This document shows, piece by piece, positions 33,834-45,000 of a stretch of DNA of 64,000 nt. Numbering within the stretch: the stretch's first letter is position 1; each line of letters opens with the position of its first letter. Both the position numbers and the translations under genes were made by a program. A model generated the notes under the pieces. That model did no database searches. It was not told the origin of the DNA and saw nothing but the letters and a program-made list of their open reading frames with translations. This DNA is from JANQRX01 sp963663975 (lineage in GTDB: Bacteria > Pseudomonadota > Alphaproteobacteria > Rhizobiales > Kaistiaceae), in contig CAXXRA010000011.1 of NCBI GenBank assembly GCA_963663975.2, positions 310,001 to 374,000 on the forward strand, in the 5' to 3' direction.

Positions 33834-35108
33834 GTGTCCCTCGTCGGCCGAATGTGCATCGGGAACCAGTCAAACACCCTCGCCATGCCTCTCCCAAGCT
33901 CGATCATCGCGGTTACGGTGCTGGCAGCCGGACTTGTTGTCGGGCCGGTGATGGCGTCCTCGGCGGCCGATGCCCCGATGATCTTCGATGCCCGGGTTGT
34001 TGGCGATCAACACCGAATGCGGTTCGTGGCCGATCTTTCCGAGCCGGTCCGGCCAGCGGTTTTTACCCTGGCCGAGCCCTACCGGATCGTCGTCGATCTG
34101 CCGGAGGTTCGTTTCGCGCTTCCCGATCACATCGGACGGAGCGGTCGAGGGCTTATCTCGGCGTTTCGCTATGGCCTCATGTCCGTGGGAAAATCGCGAA
34201 TCGTTATCGACGTGTCGGTTCCCGTCCTGATCGACAAGACCTTCGTCACCCGGGCCAGCAATGGCCAACCGGCGCGTCTGGTGATCGATATCGTTCCCAC
34301 CACGGCGGCTAAATTCGCGGAGGCAACGCGAGCCTACCGCGAGCAGCACAAGATCGCCGCGGCGCAGAAGGCCGGACGGGTGCTGACCCAGCTGCCAAAC
34401 GGCCATGATCAACCGCTGATCGTGTTGGATCCCGGCCATGGCGGCATCGATACCGGTGCGCGTGGACGCGACGGCGCATCGGAAAAAGAGGTCGTTTTTG
34501 AGTTTTCCAGCGTGCTCACCCGAAAACTTACCGAAGGCGGCCGCTACCGAGTCATCCGCACCAGGGAAGGCGACGTGTTTGTCGGGCTGCGGGAGCGGGT
34601 GAGGATCGCACGTGACGCCCGGGCCGACTTGCTCGTGTCCATCCACGCCAACTCCTTCCGCGGCCGTTCGGTTCGCGGTGCGATTATCTATACCGTGTCC
34701 GAGGAGGCGTCGGACAATATGGCGGCCGAGCTGGCGGCGTCCGAAAACCGCTCCGATATCCTGGCTGGGGTTGACGTCGATGCCGAGGAGAGGAACGAGG
34801 TTACCGACATTCTCCTGGATTTGACCCGCCGCGAAACCCGGAACTTTGGTGTTGTACTGGCCCGCAGCCTGATCGAGCAGATGGGGAAATCGGTCGAGAT
34901 GTTCAAAATCCCGCACCAGCAGGCCGGCTTCAAGGTCCTTGAGGCGCCCGATGTTCCCTCGGCACTGATCGAACTTGGTTATTTGACCAACCCGACCGAC
35001 GAAAAACTGCTGACATCGCCGGAATGGCAGGCGGACGCAGCCGATTCCATCGTCGATGCGCTCGACGAATTTTTCGCAACGCGTGATGGAGGCGGGGCCA
35101 TTCGATGA
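33834..35108 (+). CDS. amiC: N-acetylmuramoyl-L-alanine amidase (AmiC-like)
   Basis: Periplasmic zinc amidase that removes stem peptides from peptidoglycan at cell separation. Domains: an export signal (SIIAVTVLAAGLVVGPVMAS), an AMIN domain (about residues 48-150 of the 424-residue form) for septal localisation, then Amidase_3 with zinc ligands in LDPGHGGIDTG, the SEKEVVFE Glu and SIHANSF, and the catalytic Glu in ALIELGYLTN. The start is uncertain: GTG 33834, ATG 33855 and ATG 33885 are in frame. The last puts the signal peptide at the N-terminus, but none has a good ribosome-binding site. It is followed by the PBP1A gene, another wall enzyme. Confidence 0.92.
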   Translation: MSLVGRMCIGNQSNTLAMPLPSSIIAVTVLAAGLVVGPVMASSAADAPMIFDARVVGDQHRMRFVADLSEPVRPAVFTLAEPYRIVVDLPEVRFALPDHIGRSGRGLISAFRYGLMSVGKSRIVIDVSVPVLIDKTFVTRASNGQPARLVIDIVPTTAAKFAEATRAYREQHKIAAAQKAGRVLTQLPNGHDQPLIVLDPGHGGIDTGARGRDGASEKEVVFEFSSVLTRKLTEGGRYRVIRTREGDVFVGLRERVRIARDARADLLVSIHANSFRGRSVRGAIIYTVSEEASDNMAAELAASENRSDILAGVDVDAEERNEVTDILLDLTRRETRNFGVVLARSLIEQMGKSVEMFKIPHQQAGFKVLEAPDVPSALIELGYLTNPTDEKLLTSPEWQADAADSIVDALDEFFATRDGGGAIR

Positions 35109-35265
35109 AGCCGGTTCGTGTTGCTCAAATGCCACGCCGGCACGGCCGCAGCGATGACAGCGCCCTAGTTTCTCCACATTGGACGCACACCTACGCGCAC
35201 GCTGGAAGGCGCCGCGCGATCGCGGAAAACTGAATTTTGGCGAGCTGGCGGACCGCGGAAACAAT

Positions 35266-37722
35266 ATGATACTTCGACTCGTCGGCTATCTTTTCGGGAT
35301 TGGTGCGGTGCTGTTCTTGGTGGTTGCTGCTGGTATCGCCTGGTACGTCTCGGACCTGACGCGCGAACTTCCGGACTACGACGTTCTTTCCCGGTACGAG
35401 CCGCCGGTCATGACCCGTGTCCATGCAGCCGATGGCCAGCTGGTTGCCGAATACGCACGCGAGCGCCGGTTGTACATTCCCATCGAGGCCGTTCCCGACC
35501 GCGTCAAAGCCGCTTTCATATCGGCCGAGGACAAGAATTTCTTTCAGCATTCGGGGCTTGATTACTACGGTATTGCACGGGCGATCGTTCAAAACATTCA
35601 GGCCTATCGCAAGGGCCAGCGCCTGGTCGGCGCCTCGACGATTACCCAGCAGGTCGCGAAAAACTTCCTGCTGAGCAGCGAACAGACCATCAAGCGGAAG
35701 GCCAAGGAAGCGGTGCTGTCGTTGCGCATCGAGCAGACTTACAGCAAGGACCGGATCCTTGAATTGTATCTGAACGAGATCTTTCTTGGGCTTGGCTCCT
35801 ACGGCGTGGCGGCTGCATCGCTCGCCTATTTCGACAAATCGGTCCACGAACTCACTCTGTCCGAGGCGGCCTATCTCGCCGCGTTGCCGAAGGGCCCCAA
35901 CAACTATCACCCGTTTCGCCAGCCCGAGCGAGCCCTGGAGCGGCGCAACTGGGTCGTTGATCGCATGGTCGAGAACGGTTTCGTCACCGACGATGAGGCC
36001 GCAAGCGCCAAGCAGGTACCGCTCGGGGTGAGGCAACGGACCACCGGGCCGTCGATCTTCGCGGCCGACTATTTCGCCGAGGAGGTTCGTCGCCAACTCA
36101 ATGAGATGTTCGGCGAGGAAACTCTGTATGGCGGCGGGCTGTCGGTACGGACCTCGCTCGATCCGGCCCTGCAGGTGATGGCGCGCCAGGCGCTGATCAA
36201 CGGTCTGATCGATTACGACACCAATCAGGGATGGCGCGGACCGGTCGCCCGGATCGATGATTTCGGCGGCGATTGGGGCGCAAGGATCGGCGAATTGGTG
36301 CCGTTGTCCGATGTGGTTGAATGGCGTCTGGCGGTGGTTTTATCGGTGTCCGGCGAGGGCGCACAAATCGGATTGAGGCCGGACCCTGAGCCTGGCCGCA
36401 AGATCGGCTCGCGCCGCGAAACGGGTACCATCCTGCTCGATCAGCTCAAGTGGGCCAAATGGGCTGCAGGCGAGCGCAAAGGTCGCGACATCGAGCGTGC
36501 CAGCGACGTGCTGGCGGTCGGCGACGTCGTCTATGTGGACACGGCGCCGGAAGTCGGTTTCCGCCTGCGCCAGCCGCCCGAGGTCGAGGGTGCGATCGTC
36601 GTCATGGCCCCCCACACCGGCCGCGTCCTGGCGATGGTCGGCGGATTCAGCTTTTCGGGAAGTCAGTTCAACCGGGCAACCCAGGCGCTGCGTCAGCCCG
36701 GCTCCTCCTTCAAGCCCTTCGTCTACTCGGCCGCGCTCGACAACGGCTACACGCCGTCATCGGTGGTCATGGACGCGCCCATCGAGATCGACCAGGGTGG
36801 CGGTCTTGGGATCTGGCGGCCGGAAAACTACAGCGGCAAGTTCTACGGCCCGCTGACGTTGCGGACCGGCATCGAGCTGTCGCGGAATGTCATGACCGTC
36901 AGGCTGGCACAGGACATGGGCATGCCGCTGGTGGCCGAGTACGCCCGGCGGTTTGGAATCTATGACGACATGCTGCCGGTGCTGGCGATGGCACTGGGGT
37001 CGGGCGAAACCTCGGTGCTGCGTTTGGCGGGCGCGTATGCGGTGTTCGCCAATGGTGGCCGCGAGGTGCGGCCAACGCTCATTGATCGCATTCAGGATCG
37101 TTACGGCAAGACCGTTTTCAAGCACGAGGACCGCGTCTGCCAGGGGTGCGTGAGCGATGAATGGCGGGGTCAGGACGAGCCGATCGTGATCGACAATCGC
37201 GAGCAGGTTCTCGACCCCCTGACGGCGTATCAGATGACGGCCATGCTTCGGGGCGTCGTCCAGCGCGGGACCGCCAGTGTGGTGAGACAGATCGGCAAAC
37301 CCATTGCCGGCAAGACCGGCACGACCAACGACTATCGCGACGCCTGGTTCGTCGGTTTCTCGCCCGACCTGGTGGTCGGAGTGTATGTCGGCTTCGACAA
37401 ACCGCGATCCCTCGGCCGGCGGTCGACCGGCGGCCAACTTGCCGCGCCGATTTTTACCGATTTCATGAAGATGGCGCTGATCGACCAGCCGCCGATTCCC
37501 TTCCGGGTGCCGCAGGGGCTCAACTTCATCCCGATCAATCTGCGCACCGGCCTGCGCGCCGTCCCCGGCGAACCGGACGTGTTTTTGGAGGCGTTCAAGC
37601 CCGGGACCAGCCCACCGGATACCTACTCCATCATCGGCTATACCGACACCATGGGAAGGCCGCTGACGGTAGCGCCCGAATCCGATCGCGCGGTCATATC
37701 GGGGACCGGTGGTCTGTACTGA
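35266..37722 (+). CDS. mrcA: Penicillin-binding protein 1A (bifunctional)
   Basis: Class A PBP of 818 residues that polymerises glycan strands and cross-links peptides at the inner membrane. It has one N-terminal membrane helix (LVGYLFGIGAVLFLVVAAGI). The GT51 glycosyltransferase domain has FISAEDKNFFQHSGLD (catalytic Glu) and GASTITQQVAKN. An OB-like linker follows, then the transpeptidase domain with SSFKPF (SxxK), SRN and KTGTTN motifs. All catalytic residues are present. ATG 35266 is chosen over an open frame to 35179 because the family N-terminus is a short cytoplasmic tail before the helix. It lies 157 bases after amiC. Confidence 0.95.
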   Translation: MILRLVGYLFGIGAVLFLVVAAGIAWYVSDLTRELPDYDVLSRYEPPVMTRVHAADGQLVAEYARERRLYIPIEAVPDRVKAAFISAEDKNFFQHSGLDYYGIARAIVQNIQAYRKGQRLVGASTITQQVAKNFLLSSEQTIKRKAKEAVLSLRIEQTYSKDRILELYLNEIFLGLGSYGVAAASLAYFDKSVHELTLSEAAYLAALPKGPNNYHPFRQPERALERRNWVVDRMVENGFVTDDEAASAKQVPLGVRQRTTGPSIFAADYFAEEVRRQLNEMFGEETLYGGGLSVRTSLDPALQVMARQALINGLIDYDTNQGWRGPVARIDDFGGDWGARIGELVPLSDVVEWRLAVVLSVSGEGAQIGLRPDPEPGRKIGSRRETGTILLDQLKWAKWAAGERKGRDIERASDVLAVGDVVYVDTAPEVGFRLRQPPEVEGAIVVMAPHTGRVLAMVGGFSFSGSQFNRATQALRQPGSSFKPFVYSAALDNGYTPSSVVMDAPIEIDQGGGLGIWRPENYSGKFYGPLTLRTGIELSRNVMTVRLAQDMGMPLVAEYARRFGIYDDMLPVLAMALGSGETSVLRLAGAYAVFANGGREVRPTLIDRIQDRYGKTVFKHEDRVCQGCVSDEWRGQDEPIVIDNREQVLDPLTAYQMTAMLRGVVQRGTASVVRQIGKPIAGKTGTTNDYRDAWFVGFSPDLVVGVYVGFDKPRSLGRRSTGGQLAAPIFTDFMKMALIDQPPIPFRVPQGLNFIPINLRTGLRAVPGEPDVFLEAFKPGTSPPDTYSIIGYTDTMGRPLTVAPESDRAVISGTGGLY

Positions 37723-37796
37723 GACCGCGGCGGGTTGCCATCCCCAGCCGGCACAAGCTATCTCTCGCCGCCCGCCCGGGCCAACGGAATGCCGGC

Positions 37797-38913
37797 ATGA
37801 AAATCGAAATCCAGAACATCGTCAGCGAAATCGAGCAGGCAGTCGCCCTGCTGAGGAGGCACCTTTGACTGGGATGCGGCCAAGGCGCGCCTTGAAGGTC
37901 TGAACGCGGCGGCGGAAGATCCGGAACTGTGGAACGAGCCGGACAAGGCTCAGACCCTGATGCGCCAGCGGCAGCAACTGGACGAACAGATCCGGTCAGT
38001 CGAACGACTGGAAGCTGAACTGTCCGACCAGGTCGATCTGATCGAACTGGCCGAGGCAGAGGACGACGGTGAAATCCTCGCTGAGGCGGAAGAAACGTTG
38101 CGCAAATTGAAGCGCACCGCCGAACGTCGCCAAATCGAGGCGCTGCTGTCCGGCGAGGCTGACGGTAATCACACCTACCTTGAAGTCCATGCCGGCGCGG
38201 GGGGCACGGAAAGCCAGGATTGGGCCGCGATGCTGGTGCGCATGTACACGCGCTGGGCGGAAAAAAGCGATTACAAGGTCGAGACTCTCGAAATTCATGA
38301 CGGTGAGGAGGCGGGCATCAAATCCGCAACCCTTCTGGTGAGAGGGCCGAATGCCTATGGCTGGCTGAAAACGGAATCGGGGGTTCACCGCCTGGTCCGT
38401 ATTTCGCCCTTCGACAGCCAGGCGCGGCGGCACACCTCGTTTGCCAGCGTCTGGGTCTATCCGGTTGTCGATGATTCCATTGAGATAGAGATATCCGAGT
38501 CCGATATACGGACCGATACCTACCGCGCGTCGGGAGCCGGCGGACAGCACATCAACACGACGGACTCAGCCGTTCGCCTGACCCACATACCCTCCGGAAT
38601 CGTGGTCCAGTGCCAGAGTCAACGCTCACAGCACAAGAACCGCGCCACCGCGTGGTCGATGCTTCGAGCGCGCCTGTACGAAGCAGAACTGGAACGCCGG
38701 GAAGCGGAAGCCAACGCCGCCGCCGCCAGCAAGACCGAGATCGGCTGGGGGCACCAGATTCGCTCCTACGTCCTGCAGCCGTATCAGCTCGTCAAGGACC
38801 TCAGGACGGGGGTCGAGAACACCAGCCCGCAGGGCGTGCTTGACGGCGATCTCAACAAATTCATGGAGGCGGCGCTGGCCCACGCTATCGCCCCGTCGGG
38901 CGACGACAGCTGA
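37797..38913 (+). CDS. prfB: Peptide chain release factor 2, programmed +1 frameshift
   Basis: Recognises UGA and UAA stop codons. The first 23 codons (ATG 37797) end at an in-frame TGA (37866-37868). Skipping one base after CTT continues as DWDAAKARLEG to 38913, giving 371 residues. The recoding site has the classical parts: internal Shine-Dalgarno AGGAGG, three bases, then CTT TGA C. Release-factor motifs are visible: SGAGGQHINTTDSAVRL with catalytic GGQ, and HRLVRISPFDS with the anticodon-like SPF. This gives autoregulation: scarce RF2 lets ribosomes pause at UGA and shift. It is convergent with the M23 gene fragment. Confidence 0.97.
37854..37869 (+). promoter_or_regulatory. prfB programmed frameshift site
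   Basis: AGGAGG (37854-37859), spacer CAC, slip codon CTT (37863-37865), stop TGA (37866-37868), then C. The geometry matches the conserved bacterial prfB recoding signal. Confidence 0.95.
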
Positions 38914-38921
38914 CAGACCAG

Positions 38922-39842
38922 TTACATCAGCCCGGCGAGTTCATTGCCGGCGCGGAAGAGCAGATGCGGATCGATGGGACGCCCATCCCGCCGGACCTCG
39001 TAATGAAGGTGCGGTCCGGTGGAGCGGCCGGTACTTCCGACCTTTCCGACAATATCTCTGAGGGCCACTGTTTGCCCTTCGCTGACCGTCATGCGGCCGA
39101 GATGGGCGAAACGAGTGACGAAGCCGTTGCCATGATCGATCTCGACGACTTTGCCGTATCCACCGGAATATTTTGCCGACACCACCACGCCGGCCGCCGT
39201 GGCTTTGACAGGCCGCCCCGAGTCAGCTTGAAAATCGGTGCTGTAATGCATCGCGGGGCGCCGTAGGAACGGGTCCAGGCGCGGTCCGTAAGAGCTGGAG
39301 ACGGGCGCCTGTGCAAGCGGTCTGGCAAGGGGGAGGGCGTGGATCAGAGATTTGGTTCGACTGAACCTTTGGACCTGGTCGGCCACTGCTGTAGCCGCTG
39401 ACATGAATTGATCGGCTCCGGGACGATCGGGCAGGGCGACGAACGGGCCTCCGATGCCTTTGCTTCCGCGGGCATCTGCCTGCGATTGCGACACGCCGAG
39501 TCTGCTCAGCACCGACGACAACGTCCCGGAGCTGTCCGAAACCGCCCGGCCGATAGTGTTGACGTACTCCATTTGCCTGCTCAGGAGCTCGTCGGCGGCC
39601 GCATCGAGAGACTGGAACCGGGCCATTTGGTCGTTGCCGCCGGCGGCGCTGCGGCCACGCAGCGGGGCATGCTGCAACGTGGTCTCGGCACGTACACGCC
39701 TGGGCGCGGCGAGGTCTTGCCGATCCGTTGCCGGGGTGACGGTGACCGGATGAATCCCAGCCTGCCGGGCCGCCTGGCTCAGGCCGGCGATAACATCCTG
39801 GCGAGCGTCAAGCACTGCCTGACGCTCGACCAGGCGCCTTAA
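38922..39842 (-). pseudogene. M23 metallopeptidase, C-terminal part, split by IS
   Basis: About 306 codons of a membrane-anchored LytM/M23 peptidoglycan endopeptidase: a helical region, then the catalytic domain with zinc ligands in MHYSTDF and TGPHLHYEV plus the typical GNGFVTRFAHLG segment. The N-terminal part lies at 41113-41443, beyond an IS element. Removing the element and one TTAA restores one uninterrupted frame (..ESEL-RRLVERQAVL..), so the gene was intact before insertion. A short product could start at GTG 39848 inside the IS end but would lack the membrane anchor. Confidence 0.88.
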
Positions 39843-41112
39843 GGGCACCTCGAAAAATAATGCGACTGACGTGAAACTCGACAGGTTGTGCGGTTCTCGC
39901 GGGTCATGAGCGGGGTTGGCGTCTGGGTTTTCGGCCTTCTCCGGCTCCCCGGCGGGTCTGTTTCCCTGTCAATGGGGGCTCCAGGCAGACTTCTCCCCTG
40001 ATGACCATCACGTTGGCGCCGCCGCGGCGAGACGCTCCAGCTGCACCAGGCGGCGCATGTTGTAGGCGAGGTTCTTCAGCCCGATCCGCGCCCTCGCCCG
40101 TACCAGCCCGATACTGCGCACCAGCGTCCCGCCCATGTCGTTGCTCTGGGCCCCGAACACGTGCTCGACGCGCGCCCGCACCTTCGAACGGGCCTTGTTG
40201 CCCCGCTTCTCCCGCTCGCTCAGCGGCTTGTCGCGATGCCCCTTGCGGTGGATGCGGCTGTTCAGGCCCTTCTCCTTCAGCTTCGCCTCGATCTCCGCCG
40301 ACCGATAGGCGCTGTCCGCCCACACGTCCGAGGCCGTGTTGTCCGGATCAAGGATGTCCTCCACGACCTGGCTGTCGTGCACCGCCGCGTCGGTCACCTG
40401 GTAACGCCGCACCAGCTTATGCCGGCCAAGCGGTCCACGTTGACATGGTTCTTGTAACCGTGGCTCTTGCCATGCTTCTTTGCACCGTGCGTCCGTGCGA
40501 CCGCTTGGCCGGCTGGTCCTTCCAGCCCTCCGGCGTCTCGCCATCCTTGATCCGCGCGGCGTCACGGCTGTTGCGCTGCTTGGGGACCGGTACGATCGAC
40601 GCGTCGATGTGGCCGCCCATCGCCAGGTAGCCCTGCTTCTCCAGATAGCCGTCGAAGGAACAACGGACCATGCCCGCCCGCGCCAACTGTTCCCGGTAGA
40701 GCCACACCGTCTTGGCGTCGGGGACCTTGTCCTCAAGACCGAACCCTACGAACCGCATGAACGAGAGGCGGTCGCGAAGCTGGTACTCCACTTGGTCGTC
40801 CGAGAGATTGTCGCGGCTCGCAGAGAATCCGATCGCCTTGAACATCGCCACCTGGTCCCAGGGCTTTCGCCCCGGCGGCGCCAACTTCATCGTTCCTCGG
40901 CCGGCTTGCGCCAGATCGCCTCCAGGCGGGCACGGAAATTCTCCCACGGAACCACCGCGTCGATCCTCGCCAAAGGATCGTTCTTGGCGTCCAGGCCGGC
41001 ATACCGATTCGCGATGTCGAAAAAGCCCATTTGGCCCATGGTCGGTTCCCCACATCTACGCGCCAAACCGTCCGGCGATCAAGGCTCGGAACAGGGATTT
41101 TTAGAGGTGCCC
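39843..41112 (-). mobile_element. IS5-family insertion sequence (about 1270 bp)
   Basis: Ends are inverted repeats GGGCACCTCGAAAAAT (left) and, on the opposite strand, GGGCACCTCTAAAAAT (right), 15 of 16 identical. Both sides are flanked by TTAA (39839-39842, 41113-41116), which fits a short TA-centred target duplication as made by IS5-type elements. It contains one decayed transposase gene and interrupts an M23 peptidase gene. Confidence 0.88.
40008..41039 (-). pseudogene. IS5-family transposase, frameshifted
   Basis: DDE transposase read from ATG 41039 (MGQMGFFDIANRYAGLDAKN) to the stop at 40008. Typical blocks: GRKPWDQVAMFKAI, NLSDDQVEYQLRDRLSFMRF, VPDAKTVWLYREQL, KSHGYKNHVNVDR, DVWADSAYRS with a catalytic Asp, and RARVEHVFGAQ with the Glu. 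At least three frame changes break it: near 40890 (stop TGA, continues one base back), around 40465-40500 and around 40430. The first could be a coupled overlap (ATGA), but the others look like decay or sequence errors. The element is probably not self-mobile. Confidence 0.85.
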
Positions 41113-41443
41113 TTAACTCTGATTCCATCGCTTCCCAATTGAGCAGATGCCGGCTTGTCAGGCGATCCATGTCGGAGCGCATTGTCGCAATCCGGTCTTC
41201 GTAAGCCAGCCGGATTTGGCTCTGCCGCGCGATCGAAGCCGCAAGCAGGTCATCGCGCAGAATGAGATAGCCGGTTGCCGCGATGTACAGAACCGCGAAA
41301 AGAAATCCGATTGTGGCCGATGTGCCGGCCAGCCAGGGGCGTATGGTTATCGATGTGACGCGGTCCCCGCGCGCGAGGATGATTCTGGGATACCGTTCAT
41401 CGCGGCCGATTCCGCGAATAAAGCCGACGCCAGCCGATACCAT
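41113..41443 (-). pseudogene. M23 metallopeptidase, N-terminal part, split by IS
   Basis: N-terminal 110 codons of the interrupted peptidase: a cytoplasmic segment (RYPRIILARGDRVTSITIRP), one membrane helix (SATIGFLFAVLYIAATGYLIL) and the start of a periplasmic coiled coil that ends at ..NWEAMESEL. ATG 41443 has GGGGTGA upstream; a GTG at 41479 is also in frame. Read-through into the IS adds foreign residues. See the C-terminal part at 38922. Confidence 0.82.
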
Positions 41444-42011
41444 TGGCAAGTCACCCCAAGCTCCAACAGCTGTCGTCACATGGTGGACCGGCTATGGTTA
41501 ACAAATCGTAGGATATTGAGGTTTTCGTCGGTGTTTCGCCCTTTGCCGTCAACACGCCGGCGCAAGTCGTAGCGATGCCGGTGGAGCCTGCCGGTGCGTG
41601 ATTCGGCGTTCGTAAGAGCTTGAAAAAGAAGCTCGCCGGATCATGATTTTGCTTTCCGTTTCCGCCGCTGCCAGGGCGGACCTGTTTCGGAGCATCCACC
41701 CGTCACGGGTTTGTTTGTCGGCAGCGGTCGAATCAACCAAAGGATTCGACAGGGTCGGGAGTGGGAACCGGAGTGTGCCGCCAATCGCGGCGCGGCGGGC
41801 AGGAAGGGTCGGAATCGCTGCCCCTGGGTGGGCCGCGCTGCCTTCCTTTGGTCCAAGTTCCATGGCTTGACCTGATCTGAAACGGGTCTTGCCCACGGCT
41901 GTTGTTCGTCAGACGGTATCCCTTTCGGCGATGATGCTGCAAAGTAGGCGGCGAACTTGATTCCGAAACCGTGGGAGCCAGCAGCACGGCAGGGGGGAAA
42001 CAGCTCGGGAT
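41444..42011. other. Divergent intergenic region, M23 / AsmA-like gene
   Basis: 568 bases between divergent genes. It should contain both promoters; a TTGACC at 41868 has no acceptable -10. No RNA gene, repeat or convincing small frame seen. A run GGGGGGA at 41992-41998 may serve the downstream gene as ribosome-binding site, though it is distant (13 bases). Confidence 0.35.
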
Positions 42012-45000
42012 ATGCGGTTTCACACTCGTGCTCATGATGCGCCCCGCCGTCCCCTGAGGCAGCGTCGTTCGCGCTCGTCCGCGTTGAGGCTCGCCTTACG
42101 GGGCACGGGAATAGCGCTGGCAATCCTGATCGCCGTTGCGGTCGGTGCGGCTGCCGTCGTGGTGACCGGGCCGACCGAACTTTCGCTGGTTCGTGATCAG
42201 GTCATTCGCACCCTGCAGGACGGACTTGGCGACGGCTACACCGTTCGGGCCGGGAGATCGGTCATCGATATCGACCCGCTCATTGGCGGGCTTGTCATCC
42301 GCGTCGACGACATCGTGGTTGAAGATCGCGCACAAAGCGTGGTTGCTCGTGTTCCATCAACCCGGTTTTCAGTCAACGCCTTGGCGCTTCTGACGTTGCG
42401 CCTCGAAGTCAATGCTCTGGAACTTTCCGAAGCGGAGATCAGCTTTGTCCGCCTCAACGACGGTTCGGTCAGGTTGGGCGATTTGGGCACCGTGCCGGAC
42501 GAGCTGTCGCCTGCCGCGGCGGCCGAACCGGCGACCGACATCGATGGCGGCTTTCCTGACCTGGTCGGTCCGTTGCGCATTCTCGACCGGGGATTGGAGC
42601 CGCCGATTTACGCCGCAATCCAGGCCGGCTTTGAACGCCTCGTCTTGTCGGACAGCACCATTGTCGTCTGGGACGCCGTTGGGGAACGCAAACGCCGGTT
42701 TCCGAACAGCGAACTCGAAATTGCGCTGGATGCCCGGACGTCCAAGCTGGCGGTCGAATTTTCAACGCTCGGCCATAGCGGTCGTTGGTCTGCCGCGCTC
42801 GAACGCACGCTCGACGAGGGCAACGGCGGACATGCCATGACGGCTGTGTTCTCTCAATTGACGATCGCCGATCTCCTTCCCGGCCTCGGCAGCGGACCGT
42901 TGACGGCCGACATCCCCCTTTATGGTCGTGCCAACATCAATTTTGATGACCAGGGCGGTGTCGAAGCCGCCAATGCGCGGATCGACCTCGGTGCCGGCAC
43001 GATCCGTTTCGACCAGGGGCGGGAGACGATCCTGCTCGACGAAGCCACGCTGAGGCTTCGCTGGGACATTCCCAATCAGGCCCTGATTGTCGATCGCTCG
43101 AGTTTCTTTTTTGGCGAGACCCGAGGATCGGTGTCGGGGCGCATCCGGGCCGAAGGTGACGCCGCCAACCGCATCTACGCTTTCAACCTGGTGTCCCCGG
43201 GCGCCATTCTTGCGCCGCGCGGCTCCGGATTGAAACCGCTGATCGCCCAGCAGATCGTGCTCATCGGTACGGCCGATCCGCGCACCAAGATGCTGACTAT
43301 CGACAATGCATCCATTCTGACCTCCGAAGGTTCGATTGCCGCTGCCGGAAGTCTGGGCTTCACCGCGGCCACGCCATCTCTGGCCATGGCCGCGTCGATC
43401 TCGCCGATGTCCGTCAACACCCTCAAGCAGATGTGGGTACCGCTGTTTGCGCCCGGTTCGCGCCGATGGGTCCTGAAAAACGTCGAGAGCGGGTGGCTCG
43501 AGAGTGGCACCTTCGAAGCCGCTGTACCGGCCGGTGTTCTGTGGACCGGCGAGAAACCTCGCCTGGCCGAGGATGCGATGCGGGTTGACGCCAGGATGGT
43601 TGATCTGACGTTCAGGACCTTCGGCGAAGCTCCACCGATCACGGGCGCCAGCGGAAACATCATGCTTGCCGGCTCGACCTTCGGCATCGATCTTGACGGC
43701 GGCCATCTCGAAACGTCGTTTGGAAACATCGACGTGGACGCGGGTGCTTTCGCCGTCCCCGACGCCTCGCTGCGGCCGAGCAACGGTGTGGTGGAGTTGC
43801 AGCTGTCGGGACCAGCCGAGGCGCTGGGCGAAATCGCCGATTCAGGGCCGCTCTTCGCCTTGTCTCGGCAGGGCATCGCGCCCAGCGATCTGAGCGGCGA
43901 CGGCAAAGCCACGATTTCGCTGCGTATACCGCTGCGGCCAGGGGTCACCGAAGCCGATATCGACTGGAAAGTCGTGGTCGAAGGCCAGGGTCTTTCGAGC
44001 AAAGTGCCGATAGACGGGCGGATCATCACCAATGCCGACGTCGCCATTACCGTGACGCCGAGCGAGGTCGGTGTCTACGGCAGGGCCGAGATCGATGGCG
44101 TTGAAGCCGATGTCAGCATGGCACTTCCCCCTCTCGGCGGGACGTCCACCCAACCGGGTACGCGGCTGGTCCGGCTGATCTTGGACGACGAAGCGCGCAA
44201 GAAGCTCGGGGTCGGTCTCGAAAACATGCTGGCAGGGTCCGTCACGACCCTGGTCAGCGACAATCAGGACGGTGGGAAGCGCTACGAACTCGATCTTGAA
44301 CGCGCCCGCATGACCATTCCCAGTATCGGTTGGGTCAAGGGCATCGGCGTCCCAGCTCGTTTATCCTTCGACATTTCCCCGGCCGATGACGGGCACCTTG
44401 TCCGAAACCTTGTCTTCCAGGGTGATGGCTTTGGGTTCCGTGGAACGGCCAAGCTTAACCAGTCCTATGGCCTGGAGGAGGCCGACATTGCCCATTTGGC
44501 ATTGCGTGAAGGCGACTCGGCCGCGATCAAGATCACGCGCGGATCCAGTGGCTTCGCCATCAATCTTCGCGGCGATTCCATCAACCTCCAGGGCCTGATC
44601 AGCCAGGTCAAGGAGCGATACGAAAAGTCTGGCGGTTTTCCCGATCTCGCCCTGGATGCGGAAATCGGACGATTGATCGGCTTTAATCAGGAGGTTATCA
44701 CCGGAGCCACCATTCGGCTTGTTTTGGTCGGTGGCGAAATGCAAAAACTGTCACTCCGCGGCAGCCTCGGCGAATCGGAAATCTCGCTCGAATACGCGAT
44801 TACACACGCCGGGACGAGCCTCTCCGGTCGGGCTCTCGACACCGGGCGCCTGATGAGGTTCGCCGATCTCTACACCAGGATGTTGGGCGGTGTTGCGGTG
44901 TTGCAGGGCCAGGCAGGGCCAGGCGAGCCGACGGTTGGGACTTTCGAAGTCGACAGTTTTCAGGTCATCAACGAGCCGGCGATGGAGAGGGTCGCGGTCA

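Noticed and set aside
33870..35264. 464-codon open frame on the minus strand
   Set aside because: Antisense to the amidase gene; composition of a shadow frame.
40733..41479. Continuous 248-codon frame on the minus strand
   Set aside because: It is a chimera: the N-terminus of the M23 peptidase read through into the IS element.
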